From the NCBI GenBank assembly GCA_950097015.1, contig CATNEN010000002.1, positions 8,695,501-8,759,500 on the forward strand: DNA of 64,000 bases, in the 5' to 3' direction. The DNA is from Macrostomum hystrix. Lineage: Eukaryota; Platyhelminthes; Macrostomidae. Each line of letters opens with the position of its first letter. Positions within the stretch are counted from its first letter, which is position 1. A program made the position numbers and the translations under genes. This document shows positions 22,600 through 33,844 of this stretch, in pieces. A model generated the notes under the pieces. The model did no database searches and had not been told where the DNA came from. It worked only from the letters and a program-made list of their open reading frames with translations.

Positions 22600-24530
22600 T
22601 ACTTGGCTAGTAAGCTCAGGTTCCAAGCAGCCAGTCAAGGCTTAAGTACTCTTGCATTCCAGAGCTATTTTAGAATATTACATGCTAGCAAAGCTGCAGC
22701 CGTTGTTTTTTGCTTTGAATTATTCATCGATCCTTGAAAAGGGGTCTAAATCCTGGCTTACCTGCATGAGCATTGTTAAAGACAAAAAAATTCGTGGCTT
22801 CATAAAACATCGGGGCTCATGAAGTTTTACAGTTTAGCGCAAGTCATTGCAGCTCATTTCTGTAGGTAGGCAGCATGAGGCAGCATGGTAGGCAGCTAAA
22901 GGAAAATAAAAAACCGCTTTGGAAAAAGCATCTACACAATGCACTCTAGTATGTCTCTAAGTCTAAGCCTCCTTAAGTCTCTGAGTATTAAGCAGAAATT
23001 TTAGGGAAAGAATATTAATATGAAATCCCTTAATTGGCCTGCCAGTACCGAATCTACAATTTACGGTAACTCAGCAACAGTTCACAACAACTAAAATGTA
23101 CAGTAACTCAACAACTGCTCAGCAACAACTAAAATGTGCAGTAACTCAACAACTGCTCAGCAACAACTAAAATGTACAGTAACTCAACAAAAGTTCGCAA
23201 CAACTAAAATGTACAGTAACTGTACAGTTCTGCGTCGGGTCACTCAACGTACTTCCGGCTCATTGTGACAGCTAGAAATTTTGTGAGCTGCATTCTAACG
23301 ATAGTTTCTCACCTTTGCCCCGTACCATCTCGCAAGTTCTGGGAATGGTTGAAGACCCTCGATCGCCCTAGCTCCGTGTAGCCATGCCCACCCTCAGCCC
23401 TGCGTGGCATTAGCCCTAACCCCACCCCAATTGGCATCTGATTGATCCAGCCTAGCCCTACCTTTCTCTCTCTGCTCCGTCTCAGGCGTCACCATGAGTC
23501 ACCATGGTTCATCAGCACCCACCCTCCCCCCAGTCACGTGCAGTGCGTACATTTGACGCCCAACTCGCGACTTCCTCCCCCGAACTATGCGAGTCTTCGT
23601 GCTGCGGCCATTGGGTAGCTTAGCTGTTTGAGCAGAGCGTAGTGACTACAAACTGACAAGACTTGAGATCCAGCCGCAAGTAAAGTGAGCAAACAACGAA
23701 AGAACTCCAGCGAATGAGTAGTGCAACCTTTGACCCCTCCCCGTAAGACTGACGATTCCTATTTGATCATTTGCATCCTCAGCTCCACTCCATACCATAC
23801 CCGCTTTGGTACTCGGGTTTCGGTCGGATCTAAGCCTCCTTTATCATTCTTCTGACGAGAGGCCCTCCGCTTTTCAATTCTGTTTACGGGATAAGGAGTG
23901 TCCGTCTATTTTCTAACATCAGACCACGAAGTTTCTGAATGCCTCTCTTTCACTGTAAACTCCAGGCGGTCCAGAGCTCGAACCCCGTGCAAAAGCCGTC
24001 CACAACCAGCAGGGCCATTGCACGCAAATTAGTATTAGATCATTAATATCGAGGCGCATCCTCTGGCTTCGTTATTTCGTTATTTCGTATAAAAATAAAA
24101 GCATAGAAATGCATCCTGACGATGCAATCAAGTATGCAAAAGGCTGAGTACAATTTAGGCACCAATTATCTCTAAGCCCAAAAGTGCATGAGTAGCTTTG
24201 ATAATGAAGAATTATGTGAAAAACAGAACTGAATTTCAAAAGCTCTCGTGCAGATGACTGACGCGATTGGGATTTAAAAATATGTCTTCCTACAAAATCG
24301 TTGGTGGCTTGATAGAGGCGGTTTGTTGGTTATTGTGTTTTAATGCGCACACAAAAGAACTGAAGCGATGTTAGCGGCCCGCTTCTGTTCTAGTCGTCAT
24401 GGCAACCAGGCAAACACGCGGCGAACAACTCACCCCTTAGTAGCTATAGTATATAGTCAAAGCGTGAAATGCCGGATTCTAGAGAGACACTGCTTTAATA
24501 CTGGACTAAACCTGGCCAATCAGTGTACTG
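22600..24530. other. Intergenic, no gene seen
   Basis: Holds a short tandem repeat (23063-23225) and a C-rich stretch at 23330-23760 without sustained coding frames. No RNA gene recognised. Confidence 0.4.
23063..23225. repeat. 38-bp tandem repeat, about four copies
   Basis: Unit begins CTAAAATGTACAGTAACTCA and contains CAACAACTGCTCAGCAACAA; the outer copies are imperfect. Confidence 0.8.
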
Positions 24531-24536
24531 CACATT

Positions 24537-25616
24537 ATGGGCCCGACTGAGTGTAAGTTGATCCATTTGGAGCGGAGGCTTGATCAGTGTTGACAAATTC
24601 TTGCCTGAGAACTTCAAACCAAAATTTTTGCAGACATCGCAGTGTTCTGTCTGTTCTGCTGCTTTGCGGGTGCCAGCGCTGTGGACTGGCAGCGAGTGGA
24701 GATCCGGCAGTGCTTTTCCATCTCCCTGGCAACTCATAGATTTGAGGCTCGCGGAGAAATTGAATGCGCGTTCGAATCTCAAGAGATTGGCGGCCTGCTG
24801 GTGGTCCAGTTCGACTCGGACACTCGCCAGTGCTCGCTGTTCCAATACGTTGCCGTGTGCCACCTCATCGATGGTCTAGTGACCAATTGGGTGAACGCAC
24901 TGCATTGTACCGCATTCATCAATGCCAGAGCCATCAACTTCATGACGATGAGCAGGAAGCTGATGAGCAGTGTGGGCTCGAGGCTGCGTGCAGCCTGGGT
25001 GATGAGTGACGATGAGGAAGCCAGCAAGAGCAACTTGGTGTGCGGCGAGACGAAGCAGTGGAAGTCAACCGCAGTCAAGTTCAGCAGTGACGGAGCCAAG
25101 TTCAATGGAGTGACATCCAGGATGTGGCTGGAGGAAGTGGAGTTCGCGAATTTGCAGCAGGGACTCACGTGGCTCGTCAGACTCAGGCGGGAGAGCTTGC
25201 AAACTCCATTTATGGAGACTTACGAGTGCAGCACATTGCACAGAGGAGCAGGATTCTGGGACGGAGAGCCATCCATTCGCGGCTTGTACTCTTTCAGGTT
25301 CGGTCTAAATGCAATCGTGTTTCGAACTTCAGCAACTACGAACACCTTTAATTCGAGCGCGTTCGTGGAAGTCGCAGTCACCTCTACATCTTCGCAGGAC
25401 ATTCGCTTCTTCTCCAACTCCGCCTTTGTGTCGAAGTCTCTGACTTACAATGTTTATAACTGGACCCGCCCGGTCATAATAAACACATACTGTCTGTCTA
25501 TGGGATACAAGAATGGCGACCCACGAGTTCTTAACGGTACAATACATTCCGTGGCTATTGTTAGCGCCAACATGACCGAGAGTGAGATCGGCAGCTTCTT
25601 TGAGCTGCTTCGTTGA
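24537..25616 (+). CDS. Secreted PAN-like/LamG-like protein, member 1
   Basis: Exon 1 is 24537-24552 (ATG plus 13 nt, donor GTAAGT); exon 2 is 24634-25616 after TTTTTGCAG. The phase-1 join gives signal peptide MGPTEYIAVFCLFCCFAGAS. Mature N-terminal part: WQRVEIRQC, then LLVVQFDSDTRQCSLFQY and CHLIDG, a Cys-containing PAN-like region. Middle part: SRKLMSSVGSRLRAAWVMSD and NLVCGET. C-terminal half looks like a laminin-G/concanavalin fold: FNGVTSRMWLEEVEF, GLTWLVRL, GFWDG, NTFNSSAFVEVAVT and a final MGYKNGDPRVLNGTIHSVAI. Ends SFFELLR. Ligand unknown. It is the only intact plus-strand member. Confidence 0.85.
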
Positions 25617-25619
25617 CTT

Positions 25620-26200
25620 TTCCTCACTCGGAAGTCCTGGCTGATGACGATGCAACCCACAGTTTAACTTTTACAGAATGGAAAAAAACTTTCTGATGCT
25701 CTGCTTTCGTGATGATTTCTATATCTATTTCTAATATCTTTCTTTATTCCAAAATTCTTAAACGAAACAATGTCGCTGGTAGAAATCACGTGTTTACTCT
25801 GTCACTTACAGCTAGTATACACTGCAGTACACTTATACAGCCACAGCTTTAAAACACCGGATGAATGGCATCTCAGTTTAGGCGTGTAAGGGGCCCATTG
25901 TGACTAGGTGGCGACACAGAAAGACGGTATTTACCTTCGATTGCGCCGTGAATTTTCAGCACATGTGAGAGGAACTGACTAGGGCTGTTTAGCACAGCTG
26001 TTTCTACTTAACTATTTCTGATGTCAGTTCACTCTTTACTCTTCTATGACACAGAGATAAATAGAAATTGTTTTTTTAAATGGAAATCAAAATAAAAATG
26101 CTTTAGAATATAAGAGTACATAAGTTTTCTATTGAATAGTAAAAATGATTGAGCCTATATAATAATCAAGATTATTGTCTATTTTAATTACATACTAGTC
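25620..26200. other. Intergenic, nothing recognised
   Basis: AT-rich; contains the 3' UTR of the preceding gene. No further feature seen. Confidence 0.4.
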
Positions 26201-26204
26201 AAGT

Positions 26205-26600
26205 CAAGTTCCGTCATTTGCGTTCGAAGCCGTCAGCATCGTCGAGATATTGAGCGGTGTCAAAAGCTTGGTGGCAAGGACAGCTAACATTGCTCTATAC
26301 AATCGTCTATGGCAAATCCATATTGGTTTAAAATTATTGTATATTGCTCGTATATTGCTTTTATATTGGTTCAATGATACTTGTAGAAAAATGAACAATA
26401 TAAACAATAAATTATAATCAACAAAACATTATAAAACTTATGGGCAGAAAAACAATGCGCCAGTTTTGTGATTCTGGAAGTTGTTTCATCGGAAAGAGTT
26501 GAAACTTTTAGCGCGTGTTCTGGATTTAATGGCATTTTTTTACATTTTGGGAGATACAGAAAAATTGAAATGTAGGCATTAGATTGTAGTCTTTCTGCTG
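26205..26600. mobile_element. TTAA-type MITE, copy 3 (left-truncated)
   Basis: Right end TTTCTGCTG followed by TTAA (26601-26604). Internal blocks (GCCGTCAGCATCGTCGAGATA, GGGAGATACAGAAA) match copies 1 and 2. The left terminal repeat is absent. Confidence 0.65.
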
Positions 26601-26782
26601 TTAAAAGCAGTCGGGTAGTCTGCTTTTCTATTTAGCAAATGCGTACTTGCTTGTGCGCATTGCATAGAGATTTAACTCCTCTAGAGATCCTATTTGAGTC
26701 AGCTCACGTCCTAAAAATATATATTCCGTCAAGAAAACTTCAAAAGCAAACACAAACAAATATGTTAATAATAATAATAATT

Positions 26783-27142
26783 GCAGGAGGACTGCGGGCA
26801 ACGGCACATTATTTGGTGACACTAGACACACAGCCAGCGAGGAGGCAATTCTGCCCATTTCGCTAACTCCTGAGAACACGCGCAGACAGATGCCGTACGC
26901 AGGCACACGCTCACACAGGTGTGTAAATCAGCCCTGACTTTCTCATCGTCAGGCAGTGTACACTCTCACTGTGCCTTGGAGGTTAGCCCCTCAAGGGCGT
27001 AAATTGCAAGAGAAGCCCCCAAAGCCTTCTCACGCGGCTGCGCCTCAAATGAATGTGGCCTCGCCGTGGAATCGAACTTAAGGACCTTAATTTTTGGTGC
27101 GAGAGGCAAACGCGTTAACCGGTCTGCCACCGACCGCCAAAA
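26783..27142 (-). mobile_element. tRNA-derived SINE, copy 4 (near full length)
   Basis: Best copy together with 47782. Minus-strand head GTGGCAGACCGGTTAACGCG and B-box-like TTCGATTCCACGGC; tail is an (ATT)n run at 26763-26782, typical of a SINE 3' end. Confidence 0.85.
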
Positions 27143-27671
27143 AAGAAGACGAAGAAATATGTTACAGAAATAACCTTTTACCATATGGTTGAATGATAAA
27201 CTTCATTTTCGTGGTGAATAGCGTTAAAGAGGTAAGTTTGAAGTTGGCGACCAAGAAAGATTAAATCCTTTAAATATTGGCGATCGATTTTAGCTGCCTT
27301 CACTAGCACCTGCTGTATAAGTCTAGAAATAGCATCCAGAAATGTAGCGAGCGAGACGCAGAGTGCGTTGCCTCCTCAAAACAAACACTTTTGCATTTCA
27401 GTGACGATTAAGAGCAAAAAGATAAATGGTTTGGCAATTAAAATCTCCCCAATCGCTATCAAAGACTTACATTACTCAGAGGAATCATCAGATGATTAAT
27501 TTTAATCCAGGAATTAATTATGAATTAAACAAGCTGTCTGGTGCGTTTTCCCAGCAGGTGTGATTTTGAAAAGTGTTGAAAGCTGCTGTCTTCGGTTTAG
27601 AGTCGTCAAGGCAACCGTGTAAGCCGCGGCAAACAATGAGCAGGCCAATCCAGTGAAAAACCAATCATTAA

Positions 27672-28148
27672 TGGTAGAGGACTAGGGGTTATTTCAAACA
27701 CCCAATTTTTCCTGAATCTCCTAAAATATACAGCCAATCGCCATAGAAATCCAGAGCAGCTTTCGGCGCTATCCGATGAAACAGCTTCCAATCACATCAG
27801 CTTAATCACAAAACGTTGGCATCGTTGGGGGCCAACGTTGGGGGCGTCTACTGGCAAAAACTGGTCACAAAATTTAATCATGTACAGTCACCTGTCAGCT
27901 ATTATTGTTGATTAAATTGTATCGGTTTTACCGATAATTAATATAATTTTAAACCAATCTCAACGATGAAGACCTGGGCGGCTTTGAAAGTTAGCTGATC
28001 GTAAGAGGCGAACATATTGATTACATATGGTGGACTTTCACGAAAATCAGTCATTCGTTATTTCGGAGCTATCGCGAAGTAGGCGGTGAGTATTTGAAAG
28101 GCCCCGTGTTCTTACCCCTTGGAGAAAAATAGCGTGGTATTTCTGCTG
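27672..28148. mobile_element. TTAA-type MITE, copy 4 (477 bp)
   Basis: Both flanks are TTAA (27668-27671 and 28149-28152). Ends TGGTAGAGG...TTTCTGCTG with inverted subterminal GGGGTTATTTCAAA / TTTGAAAGGCCCC-like blocks. Internal TGGTGGACTTTCACGAAAAT matches copies 1 and 2. Confidence 0.75.
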
Positions 28149-28170
28149 TTAATGCTATTCTACTGTGGGA

Positions 28171-28196
28171 CAAAGTCCCACTGCAGTGGGACTTTG
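28171..28196. repeat. 26-bp perfect palindrome
   Basis: Perfect inverted symmetry centred on CTGCAG (left arm CAAAGTCCCACTG), followed by partial GGGACTTT copies up to 28230. Lies just outside MITE copy 4. Confidence 0.85.
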
Positions 28197-28349
28197 GGAC
28201 TTTGGACTTTCAATGGGACTTTCAACACTGCAGTGGCCAGACACCTGTCACACTGCGTCACACTACCCAGCGTGGAACAAGCCTATTTGAGTGTTATAAG
28301 CTATAATTTCTTTTGTTAATGAGATAAAAGTCGGTATCAAACAGGTTCA

Positions 28350-28620
28350 GAGAGTGAAGTGTCCGAGAACTCGAACCCCGATTTTTCGCACACGTCGCTG
28401 CGCTCTGCCTTCTTTTTCACTCTGCCAGTGCCTGCTCCAGCTGTGCCATCCCAGCGACATGGCAACGCAGAGGTCAACGCGATCAACCCGAGAACAAGGA
28501 GCAGGTACCGTCTGGAAGCAAGGCCTACTTCACAGCTGCAGTCGCTTGCCGCAGGGGAGTGTCCGAGCAATTGCGCCGCTTCGGTGTTCACTACCACAGC
28601 CAGGGAGGCCAGCCGCGACT
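28350..28620 (+). other. Possible N-terminal remnant of a secreted gene
   Basis: GC-rich island. An open frame runs to 28620 and the sequence around 28390-28440 loosely resembles the signal-peptide end of exon 2 of member 1. No LLVVQF or LamG block follows, so it is at best an unlinked fragment. Confidence 0.2.
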
Positions 28621-28789
28621 GAACCTGGAACCTGGACCGTCACCCTCGCTTTCTCGCATTATCTTAGACCGGCTGTTTAGATGCAAAAATCTGCCGTCTC
28701 TTTCGCGAGGGCGAAGAGTCCGCGGCCCAGGTGCTGACTGCCTGCCCCGCGTGTAGGGCCCAAGCCGCGAGTCAGCGACTCTTTTTGTT

Positions 28790-28935
28790 TCCTCACCCCC
28801 TCCTTTTCAGCTCTTATCCTCTGGCCCGTCCATACTCGTGTTAACCTTCTGCCCCTTCCTTATCTCTGGTTAATATATTTGATTCTCGGCCTAGTGGGCT
28901 TCACCCTGTCGTTTTTCGATTTGTTCAGCGCCGTA
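28790..28935. repeat. Dispersed C/T-rich repeat, copy 2
   Basis: Similar to 17369-17510; shares CCTCACCCCC, CTCGTG and CCTTATCTCTGGTTAATAT-like blocks. Confidence 0.6.
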
Positions 28936-29091
28936 AAGACGCAAGGCGATCTTTTACTACGAAAACTCAATTTATTTTTATAATTTCATACTACGGTAAT
29001 ACTATATTATTTAAACTTGATAACGGCCATAGCCCTTGTAACGCCCTATAGACATGGTATCGCTTAGGCTTTACTCGCACGAATGTTTGCT

Positions 29092-29811
29092 CAGCTGAGA
29101 CGGTTGCGGCAAGGATTACATTAGGCATTCAGTGTAAGAGTGAAGTAAGCTGAGACGGTTGCGGCAGGGATTACATTAGGCATTCAGTGTAAGAGTGAAG
29201 TAAGCTGAGACTGTTGCGGCAAGGATTACATTAGGTATTCAGTGTAAGAGTGAAGTAAGCTGAGACGGTTGCGGCAAGGATTACATTAGGCATTCAGTGT
29301 AAGAGTGAAGTAAGCTGAGACGGTTGCGGCAGGGATTACATTAGGCATTCAGTGTAAGAGTGAAGTAAGCTGAGACGGTTGCGGCAGGGATTACATTAGG
29401 CATTCAGTGTAAGAGTGAAGTAAGCTGAGACGGTTGCGGCAAGGATTACATTAGGTATTCAGTGTAAGAGTGAAGTAAGCTGAGACGGTTGCGGCAAGGA
29501 TTACATTAGGCATTCAGTGTAAGAGTGAAGTAAGCTGAGACGGTTGCGGCAAGGATTACATTAGGCATTAAGTGTAAGAGTGAAGTAAGCTGAGACTGTT
29601 GCGGCAAAGATTACATTAGGCATTCAGTGTAAGAGTGAAGTAAGCTGAGACGGTTGCGGCAAGGATTACATTAGGCATTCAGTGTAAGAGTGAAGTAAGC
29701 TGAGACGGTTGCGGCAAGGATTACATTAGGTATTCAGTGTAAGAGTGAAGTAAGCTGAGACGGTTGCGGCAAGGATTACATTAGGTATTCAGTGTAAGAG
29801 TGAAGTAAGCT
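29092..29811. repeat. 55-bp minisatellite, about 13 copies
   Basis: Highly uniform units beginning AGCTGAGACGGTTGCGGCAA and containing GGATTACATTAGGCATTCAG; variants are C/T at a few sites. No spacer diversity, so not CRISPR-like. Confidence 0.97.
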
Positions 29812-29814
29812 TAC

Positions 29815-30930
29815 ACAAGTCGACTAGCACGAGAAAGGAGCCGTGAAGTCAAATATAGGAAACTCCACTGATACATATATCTAGTAGGGTTAATTATGAA
29901 GACTAGTTATTTCTTTCCCGTCTCCCCAGTTCCTACGATGTTCGGGTCATACTTTCTTCAGGTCCTTTGTTCTTCAAATATTCAGGAATTTTTGGTATTT
30001 CTGGCATTTTTAAGAGTCCAGCAGTCCGCAGCTGCTAAAAACTTTACCATGCTCCGATATAACACTGCTGTTCCCTAATCATAAATCCTGCAATTAATCC
30101 CTAATATTGTTCTAAATCCCATATAACCAAAATCTTATATACCTCATGCATCTGAATCATTTTACTATAGCTATTACCTGGACGCGTTTGCGCTCAATGA
30201 TGAAATAATGGTGCTAGCCTAAAGGATTCTGGCTCACTGGGTTCACTGGCATATTCGATTATACGCCTTTACGGCTGTACATGAACATTGCCGCCTTGAT
30301 AAGCCCGGGACCTTCGCGCTGGACTTCACTTAAATAGTGCATATAGTTATTTCATTCTATTATAACAAACATATCAATACTGCTTAAACTATACGAGTCG
30401 AAAAGCAATGTATTTTTCTTCTTTTATTTTAGCTTTTGTGTCGAGCAAAAAAATTTTTATTGTTTGTCGGTGTTCGCGTGCTAACTACTGTTAGCTATTA
30501 CCGCCTTGATTTAGACCCACGTGCTGCTTGCTTATCACAACCAAGGACAACTAGGTCACTGGTCCTTGGACACAATTCTTTAATTCTAATGTAATATTAT
30601 ACATTGTCTGTTGACAAGAAAGTATTTTATTTAACAAATTTTATTGAGTGACTGCTGTACTACATTTATCAGGTAAGTATATTTACTTACTTGTGAAGGT
30701 TTTTTATATTAAATCAAAAGCATTTCCCATATGTTAAAAAACTTATTTATGTGGAACTTACAGTTCACAGTAACAGGGTACGCGGCTTATGATACATATG
30801 ATGCATGGATCATGCATGGTGGCAAAATGACCAGCAAAAGTGATTAATAAATGAAATTATTTATTTACATAATGGTACTACAACATGAAAATTAACTATG
30901 TTTATATTTCATATTTCATTTCATATAGGG
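29815..30930. other. AT-rich intergenic stretch
   Basis: No gene, RNA or repeat recognised. Confidence 0.4.
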
Positions 30931-30934
30931 CCTA

Positions 30935-31576
30935 GGGTAATGTATCATCAACCAAACAAGAATGTGTATTTTTTAACTTCAAACCTAAGCTACAGATTTT
31001 CTATTGAAGATATGATGATAAATCAAAAGCCAAGTTATAGAAAACAGTTACATCTTTCTAAAAAGTATCTGCTTTTGCTATTTTACCAAATAGAAAAAAA
31101 GTTATTCCTGCTTTTTATCTAAAACCGAACAATGATTTTCATGTATCTTCAAATCAAACAGAGAATTTGATATTTGGTTTTACAATTTGAGTGAGTGGTT
31201 TAATCTTATTTTAAGGAGTGAACTATCATGAATTATGTAATTTGAAAGCATTTTTCATGCTCTATAAATAACTATATTTATGGTCATTTAATTGGCAAGC
31301 AACCACATACAATCTTCATCTAAAGTACATACTGAAAAAATGTAGTTAAAAAGTATGCTTTTGCAATAAAAATTTCTACTGAAACATCAATATCTTTCTT
31401 TCCTCTTAATGCTTCATTGCACATCATGCCTCAGCTTGTAGATAATTTCTTCAACTTTCAAATTAGTTGTTCTGTGAAACACAATAGCTTGTTTATGTCT
31501 TGCACAAGACCAAGGAAGAAGTCAAAATTCTTGTTTGGTTTTGAAGATACACTGTTCGGTTGATGATACATTACCC
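30935..31576. mobile_element. Non-autonomous TA-flanked DNA element (642 bp)
   Basis: Terminal inverted repeats GGGTAATGTATCATCAACC (19 bp identical, similarity continuing through CAAACAAGAAT), flanked by TA on both sides (30933-30934, 31577-31578). No transposase inside; behaves like a Tc1/mariner-type MITE. Confidence 0.8.
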
Positions 31577-32369
31577 TAATTCATTGCGTTTTTTCGAATC
31601 GAAATATTTTCTCTTTATCTTTAGCTATATAGCTAATACAAAACACCTAGCTAAAAACACAAACAAAAACAAAAACACTTATTTGAATAGTTTAGAATTC
31701 CATTTTCAGTAGGCCTAAAGGGCCAAATTCAGGGCCAAACTCCATATTGGTATCTTAGCATCAGATTGACATCATGGAATTTAACACATTAAAGGTTAGT
31801 AAGTTCCATGCATGATTTCAGGCTATATAGCTAAGTATTGAATCACAAAATACATTAAATTGGTAGCTATGTATTTAATTTAATTGCTGCTTTGTGTATA
31901 GTTACCTCTGCTTTTCTTTGTTGACAAATCCAATCAGACAAAATGATTTTACATAACATTAATTTGTTATGTTAGGCCTAGTACTAGGCCTAGCATCAAT
32001 ACAATAATTAATACTACTGGCTTTTTACTTACAATTGATTAATTTATACTTGCTGTTATTGTTATCAGTTGTGAAGTAGTTTTTGGAGTAGCTATTTATA
32101 CATAATTTCTTTTCACACTGTGCCTTTAATAGTGCATGAGTCCAGCCAATGTTTTGAAGCATACATGTGCAACCTCCCAAATTTACACCGGCCGTGCGAC
32201 TTCGTTTTTAAAAAAAATGCGACATACCTATGCTTAAATTTTTTTATCTGGGTAAACGGCAGGGGTAACTATGACTGTGTTGCAATAGTAAAATGCCTCG
32301 CCTCGTCATCTAATTTGTCTTCCGCTGGCAGCAGAGTGCACTCTGGCGACTCGATCGTCAGAAGTCTCC

Positions 32370-32880
32370 ATGTCAGATCCAGAATCTGAGGCCAGTAGAG
32401 ATGCTACAGCAGCACGTGCTTCACAGAGGACAATTTCTGGACAGTTCACCATTCTTTTACAGAGTTTAATTACTTCACACAAAGTTGACTTCTGTGCTTA
32501 CCGCAGCAAAGGCCCAGTTAAATTTTGGAGTCACTTTTTGGAGAAAAGGACCGTCGACTGGCTGCCTAAAATAAAGCACCTAATTTTGGTTGTACTGACG
32601 TTGCCTATATCGTCTGCTGAGGCTGAGCGTGGCTTTTCAATTTATAAACACATAGCTTACGATAGAAGAACACGTCTAATGCCCAAGACTCTGGAACATT
32701 TAACTGCGAATTCGCATTAATGGACCACCATTGAGAAAGTTTAAACCAGATCAATATGTAAATGACTGGCTTAAGAGTCACTGGCGATCTGATGCTCCTG
32801 GAGGTCGTCAACAGCAACGTACTGCAACTTCTGATGCGGAGAATATAGAAGACTCACATTCGGACTTGCAGAGTGGACTT
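32370..32880 (+). pseudogene. hAT transposase C-terminal remnant
   Basis: Only the C-terminal dimerisation region of a hAT transposase remains: KFWSHFLEK, then LTLPISSAEAERGFS and YDRRTRLMPKTLE, all hallmarks of the hATC domain. A frameshift near 32713 is followed by RIRINGPPLRKFKPDQYVND and WLKSHWRSDAP in a second frame. The catalytic core upstream is missing, so it is a fossil and not active. Low GC flanks. Confidence 0.85.
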
Positions 32881-32939
32881 TTTTGAGTTCAGTAACTTCA
32901 GTTCCTACCCCATAAGTTTAATGCACTGTAATAAATCTG

Positions 32940-33245
32940 ATTGCGACTTACCTCCCCCTGAATGTGACTTACCTCCCCCTGAATGTGACTTACTTCCCTC
33001 TGAATGCGACTTACTTCCCTCTGATTGCGACTTACTTCCCTCTGATTGCGACTTACTTCCCTCTGAATGCGACTTACTTCCCTCTGAATGCGACTTACTT
33101 CCCTCTGAATGCGACTTACTTCCCTCTGATTGCGACTTACTTCCCTCTGAATGCGACTTACTTCCCTCTGAATGCGACTTACTTCCCTCTGATTGCGACT
33201 TACTTCCCTCTGAATGCGACTTACTTCCCTTGGAATGCAACTAAG
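32940..33245. repeat. 21-bp minisatellite, about 14 copies
   Basis: Unit TGCGACTTACTTCCCTCTGA plus A/T. Length divisible by three, so open frames on both strands are artefacts. It starts about 60 bp after the hAT remnant. Confidence 0.95.
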
Positions 33246-33284
33246 TTGCCTCTGATTGCAGATTTTGTCACGTTTTGCTTCTTT

Positions 33285-33415
33285 CCCCATTTGCTTTCCT
33301 TCCTTTCTTCTTTCCTTTCTCTGCTTTCCTCCTTTTCCTGCCTTCTTTTCTTTTTTTCCGCTCGTTTTTTTCTGTCCGATTTTTTTCTCGGGTGGCCATT
33401 TTTGCGACTTACCTT
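33285..33415. repeat. Polypyrimidine tract
   Basis: About 130 bp almost purely C and T on the plus strand, directly after the 21-bp array, then a GGCCGGGTCGGCCGGG-type GC stretch at 33430-33460. Confidence 0.8.
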
Positions 33416-33844
33416 GCTCGGCCGCTCGTCACCCGGCCGGATCGGCCGGGTCGGCCGGGTGTTGCGCATGTATGTTTTAAAGCATGATGTATAGTTACTG
33501 TTAAAAACAAAGCAGCCTATTTACAAAAATATTGCTTTGAAATTTATTAACAATTGTTTATGTGGCTTTGCAATACATGCACTCATGCTGAAAAGACCTA
33601 ATAAATAATTTAATATTCCTGAAACATTTCACAAAAGTCTAATTTTACGTGTCAAATTAAAAATTACAACTGAGTTAGCTTTTTTATAGAGGTTTATCAA
33701 TTAAATCATTGCAGAATTTGCAGCTTATGGCTAAAGCTGTCCATTTAGATGAGCCTTGTCACAAAAATCAATGGCTGCAGACCACAAGAGATTATGTCAA
33801 TCAGGAAACCTTGGTAATTATGGCATGAGCTGCTTGGAGTACAG

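Noticed and set aside
26990-27142. Functional tRNA gene on the minus strand
   Set aside because: A- and B-box-like blocks are present but occur in all SINE copies, with no proper cloverleaf end; it is a SINE head.
29092-29811. CRISPR array
   Set aside because: Units are contiguous with no unique spacers and the setting is eukaryotic.
32873-33494. Open frames in three frames across the 21-bp array
   Set aside because: Unit length divisible by three; no domain and no start context.
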